Shown: positions 42,857 through 53,337, counted from the stretch's first letter. The stretch: 64,000 nt of DNA from Lachnospiraceae bacterium (GCA_030527645.1 JAUNAJ010000004.1:84908-148907); one strand, 5' to 3'. Notes: generated from the letters alone by a model not told the origin. Translations and numbers: made by a program.

Positions 42857-42910
42857 ATCCTTGTACTCCTTTCGGGACTGTTTCCAGTCTGGCTCAAATT
42901 GACATACAAA

Positions 42911-42973
42911 TGCCACCCACTCCCAAAAGGGAACAGATGGCATCATAGTATCATATTTCCGTCTGAAATACAA
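42911..42973 (-). promoter_or_regulatory. Promoter and leader hairpin of argF
   Basis: TTGTAT (42973-42968) and TACTAT (42950-42945) with 17-bp spacing; the -35 box lies just after the SleB-like gene stop. The hairpin TGCCA...TGGCA (42942-42911), with an inner CCC-TTTT-GGG stem, lies at the very start of the leader. It could attenuate or stabilise the transcript. Confidence 0.6.
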
Positions 42974-42985
42974 GAAATCGACGGA

Positions 42986-43765
42986 TCAATAGAAATGCTG
43001 GTTTCCAATCTGAATACCGCTTCCGCTTCCGCTGTTGAAATAGAGACACCCCTCTACCGGATTCTCTCCGTTTAAGGCCGCTCTTGCAGCAGCATAGCAC
43101 TCTTCATTTACGCCCTCTGCCAGCACCTGATCCAACAGACCGGTCATGGCAGGTGTAAACTGTCCAGGTGCGTAGATCACCTCGGCTATTGTGTTCTCAA
43201 ATTCTGTGCTGAGCACTCGATTCAGAACCACAGCTCCGACAGCAACCTTACCGGTAATTTCCTCCCCTCCGGCTTCGCAGTAGATAATTGCTGCCAGAAG
43301 ATCCAGCTCATCCGCCGTAACCTTTACTCTGGCATCCGCAGAAAGACCGAGCTCCTTCAGTGCAGCTGCTTCCGCTGCCGCTGCCTCCGTAACCTCTTTC
43401 ATCGTCTGTTCGGCTGTATCTGTCACTGCTTTTTCTGATACAGCTTCCTCTGCTTTCTGCTTCGTTGCCTCCTCTGCTTCCTTTTCCTCTTTCTCTGCTG
43501 CTTCCTCCAGAAGCTGTTCTGCCTTTTCCCAGGCATCCTTCGCCGCTTTTTCTTCAACAGCAGCCTGACTCTTCTCCTGAACCACGGTTTCCTCCAGATT
43601 CGCAATTACAGACTCCGGAGATAATGCCTCGGCCGCAGCCTTCGCTGCGGCCGAAGTCTGGGCATCAGTGACTCTCACGCCTGCCATGGCTGTTGTACTT
43701 GCAAGTGCCACGCATAAGACGGCTGCTGTCGTCATTACTGTCAGTTCCTTGTATAATTGTTTCAT
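42986..43765 (-). CDS. SleB-like cell wall hydrolase
   Basis: 259 aa. An N-terminal signal segment (VMTTAAVLCVALASTTAMAG, about 9-28) is followed by a low-complexity Ala/Glu/Lys-rich region (about 35-140, likely a coiled coil). The C-terminal hydrolase domain (about 150-259) carries LAAIIYCEAGGE, GKVAVGAVVLNRV and YFNSGSG, as in SleB/CwlJ. Such enzymes act on spore cortex or vegetative peptidoglycan outside the membrane. The gene has a consensus promoter. Confidence 0.87.
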   Translation of the reverse strand: MKQLYKELTVMTTAAVLCVALASTTAMAGVRVTDAQTSAAAKAAAEALSPESVIANLEETVVQEKSQAAVEEKAAKDAWEKAEQLLEEAAEKEEKEAEEATKQKAEEAVSEKAVTDTAEQTMKEVTEAAAAEAAALKELGLSADARVKVTADELDLLAAIIYCEAGGEEITGKVAVGAVVLNRVLSTEFENTIAEVIYAPGQFTPAMTGLLDQVLAEGVNEECYAAARAALNGENPVEGCLYFNSGSGSGIQIGNQHFY

Positions 43766-43821
43766 AATCTGCTCCTTTATGTTTATTTGTTACAATTTGA
43801 TTACAAATATTATAAGAAGGT

Positions 43822-43850
43822 ATTATATGAAGCAGAAAATGACCTGTCAA
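43822..43850 (-). promoter_or_regulatory. Promoter of the SleB-like gene
   Basis: TTGACA (43850-43845) and TATAAT (43827-43822), both perfect consensus, with 17-bp spacing on the minus strand. The hydrolase is therefore likely vegetatively expressed and not sporulation-sigma dependent. Confidence 0.85.
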
Positions 43851-43869
43851 CTTGCAAAACAAACAAAAA

Positions 43870-43900
43870 AATGCCGCCATGCTTGCAAAACATGACGGCA
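43870..43900 (-). terminator. Terminator of addBA
   Basis: ATGCCG-CATG and CATG-CGGCAT arms around a 9-nt loop, followed on the minus strand by seven T, 32 bp after the addA stop. Confidence 0.88.
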
Positions 43901-43932
43901 TGTGAGAAATTCAGCCGAAAATCGTGAAAAAT

Positions 43933-46900
43933 TTATGAAACTTCCGAAACTGCAATACTCCTTCCCAGCGTCACGGAATAGATCAGCCGCTCCTTCACCG
44001 GAAGACCGGTAGCCTGTTCCAGCGCTCTCTGATAAAACTGCAGCTGTTTTTGATATTTTTTCACAAGGCAGCTGCCATTGCTGCTGTAGACCTTATCGGT
44101 TTTATAATCCACGATCACCCAGGCTCCCTCTTCCTGAAAACAGGCATCAATGACGCCTCGGATCAGAATACGCTCAGGCATATTCCAGGCAGAATCCAGC
44201 TCCACCGCCGGCAGTTCCATCAGGAACGACTTCTCCCGCAGCAGGTTTCCCGCCAGGGCTGCTTTCCGCATTCTCTGTCCGGTGTCCCCGGAAAGAAAGA
44301 TCACAAGATCCTTCTGATCGATCCAGTCAGCCTCCTCCTGTTCCATTTTTCCACCGGAGACCATCGCTTTTAACTGCTTTTCCACAAAGCCTGCAAAAGC
44401 CTCCTGCTCCTGTGCAGCATCCGGCAGTGCCTGATACTCTACACATTCGAAGAATCGATGGTAGGCAGTGCCCCGCTCAGCACCGGTTCTGCTGACAGTC
44501 TCTTCCCTCATGAATGCAGGAAGGTACTCCTCTTCCTCCAGTTCTTCCAGAACAGATTCCTTATATAGATAGGAAAAGGAAGATTCCGCCACAAGCTCCG
44601 GCTCCGATGCATACAGCTCCTCATCCGACTGGGAGGGACGTTTTTTCTTTAATTCGGAAACACTCATGACAGAAGGCAGAAGACTTCTGTATTCCCAGGG
44701 GTAGCTCCACTGATTTTTCTTTTCAAGAAATGCGCGAACCTCCTTCTGATAGATTTCCTCCGGATTTTCACCCACCTGCTTCAACTTCTGCTGCAAGGCA
44801 GCCTTTTCGACGGTATCCCGGATCCGATCCATGGTCATAGCTGCCGGTGTCTGTACCCGGACCTTTACAGGAGCGTCGATCGTGACTACGGGATGATCCT
44901 TTCCCAGCACCATCTGATACACCGGCTGGAAGCCCTCCGTACCTGCCAGTACAGGAAGCAGCCAGTCCATCCAGGTGGATGCCTCTGCCAGCCGTCCGTA
45001 GGGCAGAGGCTGCTCCTTAAGGGAAGGCGTCTGTACACATTCTGTTACTCTTTTTTCAAGATCATCCACAAGAGCGGTGAGAATCAGCTTTTCCTTTGCG
45101 CGGGTGAGAGCCACATACAGAACACGCAGCTCCTCAGCCAGCGTCTCCAGATGGATCCTCTGTCCGATCATTTTCTTGATCATGGTAGAATGCCGCACCC
45201 GCTTCTTTGGGTCCACATAATTCATTCCCACACCCAGATCTGCGTGGAAGATCACATTTGCCTTAGAATCCATAGTGCTGAACTTATCGCCCAGACAGGA
45301 TACAAAGACAAAAGGATATTCCAGACCCTTGCTTTTGTGAATGGTCATGATTCCTACCGCATCCGCAGTCTCCCCGTAGAGATTCACTTCGCCGAAATCA
45401 ATCTGATTTTTTTCCATCTGATCCAGATAGCGAAGGAACTGGAAGAGACCGTGATAGCTGGTAGCTTCAAAATCCACTGCCTTCTCAACAAGAAGGTTCA
45501 GATTTGCCAGTCGCTGCTCTCCCATAGGAAGACTGCCTGCGATCGATCTGTAACCGGTTTCATCCAGCACAAGATTCACCAGCTCATGCACCGGCAGCCA
45601 GGAAACCTGCGCCCGCAGCCACTCCAGCTGCAGAAGGAAGTGCTGCAGCTTTTCCGCCAGCCCTGCGGGTGCCGGGCCTGACGATGCTTCTGCCATCTGC
45701 TGAAGACCGGAAAGCTCTGACGCAGACTCTGCCCCCTGCTGATGACTGACCTGCCCGGACGCAGACCATATCTCCGGCTGAAGACCGGCAAGCTCAGCTG
45801 CCTTTGGTACGATCTCGTATAAGCCTCCCTCCGGCACTGCACTGCGGATCCAGGCGAGTTCTTCATCGGTCACTCCCGCCACAGGAGAATGCAGCACAGC
45901 GGCATAGGGAATGTCCTGTCTCGGATTATCCAGGATCCGCAGGTAATTCACCACCGTGCTGACTTCAATGGTACTGAAATAACCGGTTTTTGAAACGGCA
46001 AAGGACGGAATCCCCTCATTCTTCAGCACCCGGAGAAATACCTCTCCCCTTCCCCTGATCGACCTGAGAAGAACAGCAAAGTCCCTGTACTGTGCAGGGC
46101 GGAATCCTTCTGTCTTACGATCGTATACCTGCTGGGATTTCATCAATTCCTTTATTTTTGCTGCCACTGCCAGAGCCTCCATCTCCACCAGCTCGTCCTT
46201 CAGCTTCACATCCTCCAGCTCCGGATCCTTTTTATCGATCAGGATCACCTCCATACTGCAGTCTCCTTTCGGAGTCTCAGGGTAATCAAACCCCCGATGC
46301 AAAGCTGCTGCGTCGTCGTATGTAATACCGCCAAGAGAAGGCACCATCAATCGCTGAAAAAGAGCATTGGCTGAATCAAGAACCTGACCTCTGCTTCGGA
46401 AATTTTCCTTCAGATCGATTCTGCAGGTATGTTCTTCCTTTCCATAGGAATGATACTTCTCCAGAAACAGCTCCGGCTTCGCCTGGCGGAATCCGTAGAT
46501 TGACTGCTTGATATCTCCCACCATAAATCGATTGAACCGTCCCTCTTCCTCACCGGATACAGCTCTCAGCAGAGCCTCCTGAACAAAGTTGCTGTCCTGA
46601 TACTCATCGATCATGATCTCATGGAACTGCTGTGCAAGCTCCCTGGCTGCCGCCGTACGTTTCCACCGGACAGGTGCTGATGCTTCCCTGCTGCCTTCAC
46701 GAACAGGAACAGCTTCCCCGCCCTCTCTTTCGGATGTCGCTTGCTTTTCTCCTGTCTCCTCCTTTTCAAGCAGGATCTCCAGGGCAAAATGCTCCAGATC
46801 AGAAAAGTCCAGTACGTTGTTTTTTCTTTTCCGCTCCGCGAATGCTGCAGAAAACAGACGGGTCAGCCGTACCAGCTCTGACGCATTTAGCCGGCAGTTT

Positions 46901-47892
46901 CTCAGCTCTTCTAAGATCAAAGGAATGGGCAGGGCAAAATACTGCTGTTCTATTTTTTCCAGCGTTTTCCTATAGCCACTGCGCCTGCTCTTCACTCTTT
47001 CCTTCAGCTGCTCATTCACACCCTCCTGCTTCTTTCTGGAGAGAGCAGGGTGCTTCAGAGTCTGAAAGCCCTGAACCAGTTCACCGTAGCTCTTCATTTC
47101 CAACAGGTCCTCCGTCAGACGGAGGTCTGTCTCAATCTGTGGAGCATAGGCAGCCGGGCCTCCCTCTTCCAGGGTCAGCTCCAGTGTCTCCCGGATCCGA
47201 TCCCGCACATCCGAAAGCAGTCGTCTTCCTTCTGCCATACTCTCCTGCAGCCAGGAGCTTTCTTCCAGTTCCTGCTCTGTATCAATCTGATAGATTGCAA
47301 GACACCGCTCCAGCCAGCCCTCCGGATCCGGATCACTGACTGAAAACTCGTGCAGCCGGAGGATCAGATCCTCGCAGGCACGGTCATCCCTTCCCGGGGC
47401 AAAGGATTCAATGAACCATAAGAAAGAGTCTTCGCCTTTTTCATATTCTGCCTCCAGCAGTTCCCCGATCACATCCCTCTTCATCATGGTCAGCTCACTG
47501 TCCTCAGCGATCCGATAACCGGGATCCAGTCCGATCCGGTGAAAATAATTCTGGATCACATAGGTACAGAAGCCGTGAATCGTACTGATCTGGGCATGAT
47601 GCAGGAGAATTCCCTGCCTCTGCAGGTGCTCGTTATCCGGTTCCTGACGCAGTCTCTCCTCCAGTGCCTTTCCGATGCGATCCTTCATCTCTGCTGCAGC
47701 TGCTCTTGTGAAGGTTACGATCAGCAGCCGGTCCACATCCACCGGATGCACCGGATCCGTAACAATACGCAGGATTCGTTCCACCAGCACGGCGGTCTTT
47801 CCGGATCCTGCAGCTGCACTGACCAGTATATTCTGTTCTGACAGGTCAATGGCCTGTCTCTGTTCATCCGTCCAGTTCACTGCCATAGTCAA
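43933..47892 (-). CDS. addA: ATP-dependent helicase/nuclease subunit A
   Basis: 1319 aa. UvrD-like helicase with Walker A AAGSGKTAVLVERIL (about 25-39), the Q-motif WTDEQRQAID, motif II IDEYQDSN, RQAKPELF, and motif VI VALTRAKEKL. The C-terminal RecB-type nuclease motif is WVIVDYKTDK (about 1260-1269). With AddB it processes double-strand ends to Chi and loads RecA. It overlaps addB by 4 bp (ATGA) and ends in a terminator. Confidence 0.98.
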   Translation of the reverse strand: MTMAVNWTDEQRQAIDLSEQNILVSAAAGSGKTAVLVERILRIVTDPVHPVDVDRLLIVTFTRAAAAEMKDRIGKALEERLRQEPDNEHLQRQGILLHHAQISTIHGFCTYVIQNYFHRIGLDPGYRIAEDSELTMMKRDVIGELLEAEYEKGEDSFLWFIESFAPGRDDRACEDLILRLHEFSVSDPDPEGWLERCLAIYQIDTEQELEESSWLQESMAEGRRLLSDVRDRIRETLELTLEEGGPAAYAPQIETDLRLTEDLLEMKSYGELVQGFQTLKHPALSRKKQEGVNEQLKERVKSRRSGYRKTLEKIEQQYFALPIPLILEELRNCRLNASELVRLTRLFSAAFAERKRKNNVLDFSDLEHFALEILLEKEETGEKQATSEREGGEAVPVREGSREASAPVRWKRTAAARELAQQFHEIMIDEYQDSNFVQEALLRAVSGEEEGRFNRFMVGDIKQSIYGFRQAKPELFLEKYHSYGKEEHTCRIDLKENFRSRGQVLDSANALFQRLMVPSLGGITYDDAAALHRGFDYPETPKGDCSMEVILIDKKDPELEDVKLKDELVEMEALAVAAKIKELMKSQQVYDRKTEGFRPAQYRDFAVLLRSIRGRGEVFLRVLKNEGIPSFAVSKTGYFSTIEVSTVVNYLRILDNPRQDIPYAAVLHSPVAGVTDEELAWIRSAVPEGGLYEIVPKAAELAGLQPEIWSASGQVSHQQGAESASELSGLQQMAEASSGPAPAGLAEKLQHFLLQLEWLRAQVSWLPVHELVNLVLDETGYRSIAGSLPMGEQRLANLNLLVEKAVDFEATSYHGLFQFLRYLDQMEKNQIDFGEVNLYGETADAVGIMTIHKSKGLEYPFVFVSCLGDKFSTMDSKANVIFHADLGVGMNYVDPKKRVRHSTMIKKMIGQRIHLETLAEELRVLYVALTRAKEKLILTALVDDLEKRVTECVQTPSLKEQPLPYGRLAEASTWMDWLLPVLAGTEGFQPVYQMVLGKDHPVVTIDAPVKVRVQTPAAMTMDRIRDTVEKAALQQKLKQVGENPEEIYQKEVRAFLEKKNQWSYPWEYRSLLPSVMSVSELKKKRPSQSDEELYASEPELVAESSFSYLYKESVLEELEEEEYLPAFMREETVSRTGAERGTAYHRFFECVEYQALPDAAQEQEAFAGFVEKQLKAMVSGGKMEQEEADWIDQKDLVIFLSGDTGQRMRKAALAGNLLREKSFLMELPAVELDSAWNMPERILIRGVIDACFQEEGAWVIVDYKTDKVYSSNGSCLVKKYQKQLQFYQRALEQATGLPVKERLIYSVTLGRSIAVSEVS

Positions 47893-50800
47893 TGCTCCTC
47901 CTTCATCAATTGCAGCATTTCTTCCGCTTTGCCGTCCTCCAGTTTCCGGAACTCATATCCCGGAAGCTTACTGTCAAAGCAGCAGACTCCGCTGAAACGG
48001 CAGTAGGCGCAGGCATTCCTGCTTCCCAGCCGATAAGGATTGACAGATATTTCCCCATCCATAATCGCCTCTCCGATTTGCTGCACCTTTTTATCCACAT
48101 GATCCCGCACCGTCTGAAACTGTTCCTCCGTCAATGCAGGGGATTCAGATTTCAGTGCACCGTCTTTTCTATAGCCCACAGGGATTACCTGAGAAGTAAC
48201 ACCGGGAGCCAGTGTCCGATCCATCAAAGAGGCGGTATCCTGCTCCGCCCGTACAAGACCGTCCAGCTTCATTTCCGGAAGGATGCTTTTCCCTTCCTCC
48301 TCCACAAAGGGATCCTTCAGATGATAGAGAAATGCCCCAACCGGCTGGATCAGCTTATCGGGATGCAGCTGTTTCTGCTGCTGTGCTGCCACGTTCAGAT
48401 AGACCGTCAGCTGCAGCTGCAGACCATAGTAGACCGAAGCCAGATCCAGCTTTGCCTGCCCTGTCTTGTAGTCGATGATCTTAATGTAAATCGTATCCTC
48501 CTGCTCCAGCAGGTCCAGCCGGTCAATCCTGCCGCGCAGCCGCATGGCAGCTCCGTCCTTCAGCGGAATCTCTGCCAGCTCCGGCAGTTCCATGGTTGGA
48601 AACTGGATCTCAAAACCGGTTGGCTCAAACTCTCCTGCCAGGATCTGCTCCTGCAGCACAGAGACAGTACAGCGCATCAGATTGCGCATGCGCGTGATCA
48701 TATAGGCATTTCTGCTGCTGCTGTGGAAGATGCCGTTGCCGCTGTCATGGACGCATTGCTCCAGAGCCTCGTCCGCCAGAAGGATTCTCTTTTCCTCATC
48801 CAGCTCCGCCCAGCGGATGCCCTCTTTCTTCAGCCTTTCAGAGAACCGCTGGAGACTGTCATGGAGCACAGTGCCGAAGTCTGCCGGTGTGACCTCATAC
48901 ACAGGCCGCTCCTTCAATCTTATGCCGTATTGCAGGAAATGCGCATAGGCGCAGGCAGCAAACTGCTCCAGTCTGGTAACGGACCCCTGCAGCACAGGAC
49001 CGTACATAGCTCTTGCAACTGCCTTGCTGATCCTGGTATCATGATTTTCAAAAAATGCTGCTTCCAGCATCTGTTCTGCCTGCAGAGCGTTCACACTGTT
49101 CCGGAACCAGGCATATACTTCCTTCCACACCGGATCCTCTGCCGCCTGCTCCGGATTCTGAAAACCGGCCAGCAAAATCTGCAGTCTGCCCTCCGGTGTT
49201 TCCAGATTCAGAAGTCCGGCACCTGAAGCATCCGAAGTTCCGGTGCGGTTTTCCACCTCCACATCCGGAAACAGCTTGCGAATCGTTCCAACAAGATAAG
49301 AAGGAAGCCTTGCCGCTCCAGCGGTATCCATCTTACTGTAGGAGAGAAAAAGCTGTTCCGAGGGCTTTGTCATATTCAGATAGAGATAAAACCTCTGCTG
49401 ATACATCCGTTCTCTGTCACCGGGAGCCAGTGTTATTTCTCTGGATTTCAGATAGTCTCTGTCCGGCTCTGACAGAAGTCCTCCCGCCGCAGCTGCCTTT
49501 GGAACGATCCCCTCATTCAGACCCGCAAAGAACAAAACCTTCACCGAGGAGAGGCGGCTTCTTTCAATATCCCCCACCAGCACCTGATCCCCTCCCGGAG
49601 GAATCAGACCAAGTGCCGCCTCCTGAAACAGAGCCTCCAGAATCTGCTGGTACTCATTCAGCCCCATGGGCTCATCTCCCAGAATCTCCACCGCCTTATT
49701 CAGAAGATCCATGACAGCCGGATAGATGGAATCATATTCTGCCGCACGTACCCGATCTCCGGCAGCCTGAAACTGCTCTGCAAGCGTTCGGCAGCGGCTT
49801 TGCAGACGGCCCCGGAGCAGAAATGTCACCAGCACTCTTGTTTTTGCCTCAAGAGATGACCTCTTCTCCTTCAGCCCCGCAGTCAGATCATCCAGTTCTT
49901 CCACCAGCCGCTCACGCAGTGCATTGATCTCTGTCAGCTGCTCCTCCTTCATTCCTTTGAATGTTCTGGTCCAGAATTCCTGATATTTTTTTCTTCCGCG
50001 AATCCCAAGTGCCAGCAGATATTCATCCAGTGCATCCGCCTCCTCTGCCGAAAAGCCGCTTAAGCCCGTGCGAAGATAACGCATCACACTTTCATAGGAA
50101 TAATTTCTGACCACCAGATCCACCGATGCACGAATGTATTCCACCAGCAGGTTATGAAGAACCGGAACATTGCGATCCACAAAAACAGGGATACCTGCCT
50201 TTGTAAAAATCTGTTCTGCCAGACGGCCGTAGCCTGCCAGATCACCGGTCACTACCGCCAGATCCCTGTAGCAGAGATGGTTTTCCCGCACCTGGTACAG
50301 GATCTGCTCTGCGATATCCACCAGCTCTTCCTCCGGAGTCATTGCCTCGGAGATCCTGATATTTGCTTCCCCTCTCCAGCTGTCTCTTTTCCCGGAGCGG
50401 AACAGCTGCTTTTCCAGAAATCCCAGAGACGGATTTGCCGCAAATCGGCTTTTCCCGTCAGTGCCGATCCAGAGAATCTCCTCAGCCTCCGTATGAACCT
50501 CCCGGGCAAGCTCCGTCAGTGTCCGGATCATCTGCCGGCTCATATAGAATAGATTTGCAGGACTGCAGGGTCGAAACGGATCCATTCCCTCCTGCAGGGT
50601 TACTACAGCCCACACTTTCCTACAGTGTACCAGCAGCTCCCGGATCAAAGGAAGCTGCACCGGTGTGAAACCGGTATAGCCATCCAGCACGATCGTGCAG
50701 TTTTTCAGCCAGTCTGAGGAGGTGATCACCCGGGCAAGAGCCTGCGGCACCTCCTCTGTGGTAAGATACCGGCTCTCCAGATAGTCAGTAAAGCCCTGAT

Positions 50801-51296
50801 AGATCTGCTTTACATCCTCCAGCTTGGCAGTCAGGAGTGCCCGGCGGCCTCCCTCTTCATCCGATGCCTGCCAACTGTCCAGATCAGAAGGTTCTATTCC
50901 ATACTGCATAAATTCAGAAATCAGGGATTTCATCTGCTCTACCGCCCCCGGTTTCTTCATAGTGCCTCCCAGCACCTGCAGTCTGCTGCGCTGCTCCCAG
51001 ACCACCTTCTGAATGATCAGACTTTTCCCGCTGTCCTCCAGAATGGGCTGCAGATTGCCTCCCACCTCCTGAAACACACGGTATGCCAGCCTGTTAAAGC
51101 TCAAGACATCTATATTCAGAAGGCAGCCCCCCGGATGAAGGGCTGTCAGACGTTTCTGGGTCTGCATATTAAACTGCTCCGGAACGAGGATCAGAAAGTT
51201 CCGGTCCGGATGCTCTCTGGCTTCTCTAACGATTCTTTCATATATATACTGTGATTTTCCCGCGCCGCTGCTGCCGGCGATGATCTGCAGGGACAT
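47889..51296 (-). CDS. addB: ATP-dependent helicase/nuclease subunit B
   Basis: 1135 aa from ATG 51296 (GGAG, 9 nt); the open frame extends 12 codons further but without an RBS. Walker A GSSGAGKSQYIYE (about 7-19) is at the N-terminus. The nuclease motif IIDYKTGQA and the cysteines of the C-terminal iron-sulfur cluster (NACAYCRFSGVCCF, with a partner Cys near FAACAYAHFL) are present. It provides Chi recognition and the second nuclease of AddAB. First gene of the addBA operon. Confidence 0.97.
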   Translation of the reverse strand: MSLQIIAGSSGAGKSQYIYERIVREAREHPDRNFLILVPEQFNMQTQKRLTALHPGGCLLNIDVLSFNRLAYRVFQEVGGNLQPILEDSGKSLIIQKVVWEQRSRLQVLGGTMKKPGAVEQMKSLISEFMQYGIEPSDLDSWQASDEEGGRRALLTAKLEDVKQIYQGFTDYLESRYLTTEEVPQALARVITSSDWLKNCTIVLDGYTGFTPVQLPLIRELLVHCRKVWAVVTLQEGMDPFRPCSPANLFYMSRQMIRTLTELAREVHTEAEEILWIGTDGKSRFAANPSLGFLEKQLFRSGKRDSWRGEANIRISEAMTPEEELVDIAEQILYQVRENHLCYRDLAVVTGDLAGYGRLAEQIFTKAGIPVFVDRNVPVLHNLLVEYIRASVDLVVRNYSYESVMRYLRTGLSGFSAEEADALDEYLLALGIRGRKKYQEFWTRTFKGMKEEQLTEINALRERLVEELDDLTAGLKEKRSSLEAKTRVLVTFLLRGRLQSRCRTLAEQFQAAGDRVRAAEYDSIYPAVMDLLNKAVEILGDEPMGLNEYQQILEALFQEAALGLIPPGGDQVLVGDIERSRLSSVKVLFFAGLNEGIVPKAAAAGGLLSEPDRDYLKSREITLAPGDRERMYQQRFYLYLNMTKPSEQLFLSYSKMDTAGAARLPSYLVGTIRKLFPDVEVENRTGTSDASGAGLLNLETPEGRLQILLAGFQNPEQAAEDPVWKEVYAWFRNSVNALQAEQMLEAAFFENHDTRISKAVARAMYGPVLQGSVTRLEQFAACAYAHFLQYGIRLKERPVYEVTPADFGTVLHDSLQRFSERLKKEGIRWAELDEEKRILLADEALEQCVHDSGNGIFHSSSRNAYMITRMRNLMRCTVSVLQEQILAGEFEPTGFEIQFPTMELPELAEIPLKDGAAMRLRGRIDRLDLLEQEDTIYIKIIDYKTGQAKLDLASVYYGLQLQLTVYLNVAAQQQKQLHPDKLIQPVGAFLYHLKDPFVEEEGKSILPEMKLDGLVRAEQDTASLMDRTLAPGVTSQVIPVGYRKDGALKSESPALTEEQFQTVRDHVDKKVQQIGEAIMDGEISVNPYRLGSRNACAYCRFSGVCCFDSKLPGYEFRKLEDGKAEEMLQLMKEEH

Positions 51297-51435
51297 ACTT
51301 CTTCTCTCCTTTTTCACTCCTGTATGATTCACCTGTTCCTATTGTATCATGTGCATTTTTTTCAGGACAGCCCAATCCGTGTGATTGCTTCCGGTTGTAC
51401 GTGTTTCTGTACTCCGAAACATTACCGGAGAACTG

Positions 51436-51469
51436 CAAAAAGGCAGCGGGCCAAAACCCGCTGCCTTTT
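51436..51469. terminator. Terminator after hslO
   Basis: AAAAGGCAGCGGG and CCCGCTGCCTTTT arms around a 6-nt loop; perfect stem, T run on both strands. Serves the methyltransferase-hslO operon on the minus strand. Confidence 0.9.
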
Positions 51470-51504
51470 GCATATTCTCCATAGCAGTTCACAACCACTC
51501 TTTT

Positions 51505-52392
51505 TCAAAGATCCGATGCCACCTTCAGCATTTCCTCCATCTCTTCTACTGAAAATGTATAGGCAGAGTTGCAGAAATGACACTGCAGCTCCACCGGTTT
51601 TCCCTCATCGATCAGACTCTGCAGTTCTTTTCTGCCAAGGCTGATCAGTGCACGGGATACTCTTTCCTGGCTGCAATTGCAGTAGAAGGAAGCCGGCACT
51701 GTTTCATTGATCTCCAGATCCATATTGCCAAGAAGGCGTTCCAGGATCTGCTCCGGAGTATCTCCCTCCTCCAGCATGGAGGTGACGGATTTGATACCGG
51801 AAAGATTCTTCTCCAGCTTCTCGATCACTTCCTCTTCAGTTCCGGGCATCAGCTGAATGATAAATCCTCCTGCCTGCTTCACGGTGTTATTCTCTTTATT
51901 CATCAGCACGCCCAGACCGCAGGTAGACGGAACCTGTTCACTGGCTGCAAAGTAATAGGTCAGATCCTCTGCGATTTCTCCGGAGGGAAGGTCAATGGTA
52001 CCTACATAGGGCTCCTTCAGACCAAGATCACGAATGACAGTGAGCGTTCCCTGTCCAACAGCACCGCTGACATCCAGCTTGCCGATGGAGTTTGCAGGAA
52101 TCAGCACCATGGGATTTTCTACATAGCCCTTTACGGTTCCCTTGGAATCTGCTGTAACTGTAATACCCTGGATTGGACCATCACCTCTGATCTGCAGAGT
52201 AAGAAGATCCTTATCTCCCTTCATCATGATTCCCATCATCACAGCTCCGGTCATCAGTCTGCCCAGAGCGGCAGTTGCAACGGGGCTTGTGTTGTGGCGG
52301 CTTCTGGCCTCCTCAACCAGGTTTCTTGTTGTGGCAGCGAAGGCACGAATCTGTCCTTCCGCTGCAGTTGCTCTTACAATATAATCATTCAT
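51505..52392 (-). CDS. hslO: Hsp33 redox-activated chaperone
   Basis: 295 aa. The C-terminal zinc centre reads CNC (about 239-241) and CHFC (about 272-275), matching the CxC...CxxC of Hsp33. The N-terminal part has RLMTGAVMMGIMMKGDKDLLT-type and VTADSKGTVKGYVENP stretches typical of the family. Oxidation releases zinc and turns the protein into a holdase. It starts 5 bp after the methyltransferase stop, so both are likely cotranscribed. Confidence 0.97.
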   Translation of the reverse strand: MNDYIVRATAAEGQIRAFAATTRNLVEEARSRHNTSPVATAALGRLMTGAVMMGIMMKGDKDLLTLQIRGDGPIQGITVTADSKGTVKGYVENPMVLIPANSIGKLDVSGAVGQGTLTVIRDLGLKEPYVGTIDLPSGEIAEDLTYYFAASEQVPSTCGLGVLMNKENNTVKQAGGFIIQLMPGTEEEVIEKLEKNLSGIKSVTSMLEEGDTPEQILERLLGNMDLEINETVPASFYCNCSQERVSRALISLGRKELQSLIDEGKPVELQCHFCNSAYTFSVEEMEEMLKVASDL

Positions 52393-52397
52393 AACTC

Positions 52398-53192
52398 TTA
52401 TTCCTTTCCCCAGATTTCTTTGTATTTTTCAATATCATCCCAGGATTTTCCCTTTTCTCTGGCAGCGATATACATTCTCTCACAGGTGGCACCGGGATTC
52501 TTCTCGGTAAATGCTTCAAAGGCATCGACAAATTCCATGCCTGCTTCACTCAGAAGTTTCTTTATCGTATTCAGGTCGTAGGCACGCTGATAATGGTATT
52601 CCTCTTCTTTTCGGTAGAGGCCGTCGCCCTCAGGCAGAAACAGGGTCAATGCATACTCATTGATCTGCTCTTCTTCATCATAATAATTTTCCCAGATAAA
52701 GCTTCCTTCATCCCGGTTTTCTGCAATGGTACGATCTCCGATGGATCTGTATTTTTCAGCGGTATTAATATCAAACAGGAAGACTCCACCCGGATCCAGA
52801 TAGTTGTTGGCAAGGCGGAACACCTCCAGCAGCTCCTCTTCCTCTGTAATATAGTTCAGACAGTCACAGCCGGTTACGATGGCAGCTACCGTACCAAAGA
52901 GTTCAAATTCTCTGACATCCTGATTCAGATACAGAATGTCCAGACCGCTTTCTTCTCTCTTCTCTATTGCTGCCTCCAGCATATCTGCAGAACTGTCCAG
53001 GGCAATCATATCATATCCTGCTCCGGCAAGGTATTCTGTGATCGATCCGGTGCCGCAGCCCAGCTCCAGTACCAGTCCCTCCTCTACCTGATATTTTTTC
53101 AGCAGGTGGATCAGATATTCTCCCCACTGTTTATAATCTACGTTGTCCATGAACAGGTCATAGACACTTGCAAAGCTTTCATATGCAGCCAT
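52398..53192 (-). CDS. Class I SAM-dependent methyltransferase
   Basis: 264 aa. Motif I LVLELGCGTGSITEYL (about 41-56) and the acidic IALDSSADML (about 63-72) bind AdoMet; GVFLFDINT (about 135-143) is the post-II strand. The N-terminal YESFASVYDLFMDNVDYKQW and the C-terminal beta-strands fit small-molecule methyltransferases near YrrT/ubiE-like families. The substrate is unknown. Cotranscribed with hslO. Confidence 0.9.
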   Translation of the reverse strand: MAAYESFASVYDLFMDNVDYKQWGEYLIHLLKKYQVEEGLVLELGCGTGSITEYLAGAGYDMIALDSSADMLEAAIEKREESGLDILYLNQDVREFELFGTVAAIVTGCDCLNYITEEEELLEVFRLANNYLDPGGVFLFDINTAEKYRSIGDRTIAENRDEGSFIWENYYDEEEQINEYALTLFLPEGDGLYRKEEEYHYQRAYDLNTIKKLLSEAGMEFVDAFEAFTEKNPGATCERMYIAAREKGKSWDDIEKYKEIWGKE

Positions 53193-53337
53193 TGTTTATT
53201 TCCTCATAATTTAAAACTTGAATCCACACGGATGTATCATACCACAATACCACCTCTTCACCCAGACCAAATTTTTCCTGTTTGTTCGCATCCATTGGAG
53301 GACTGCTTCTGTTCGTGAATAATATTGCCGCAAAAGC

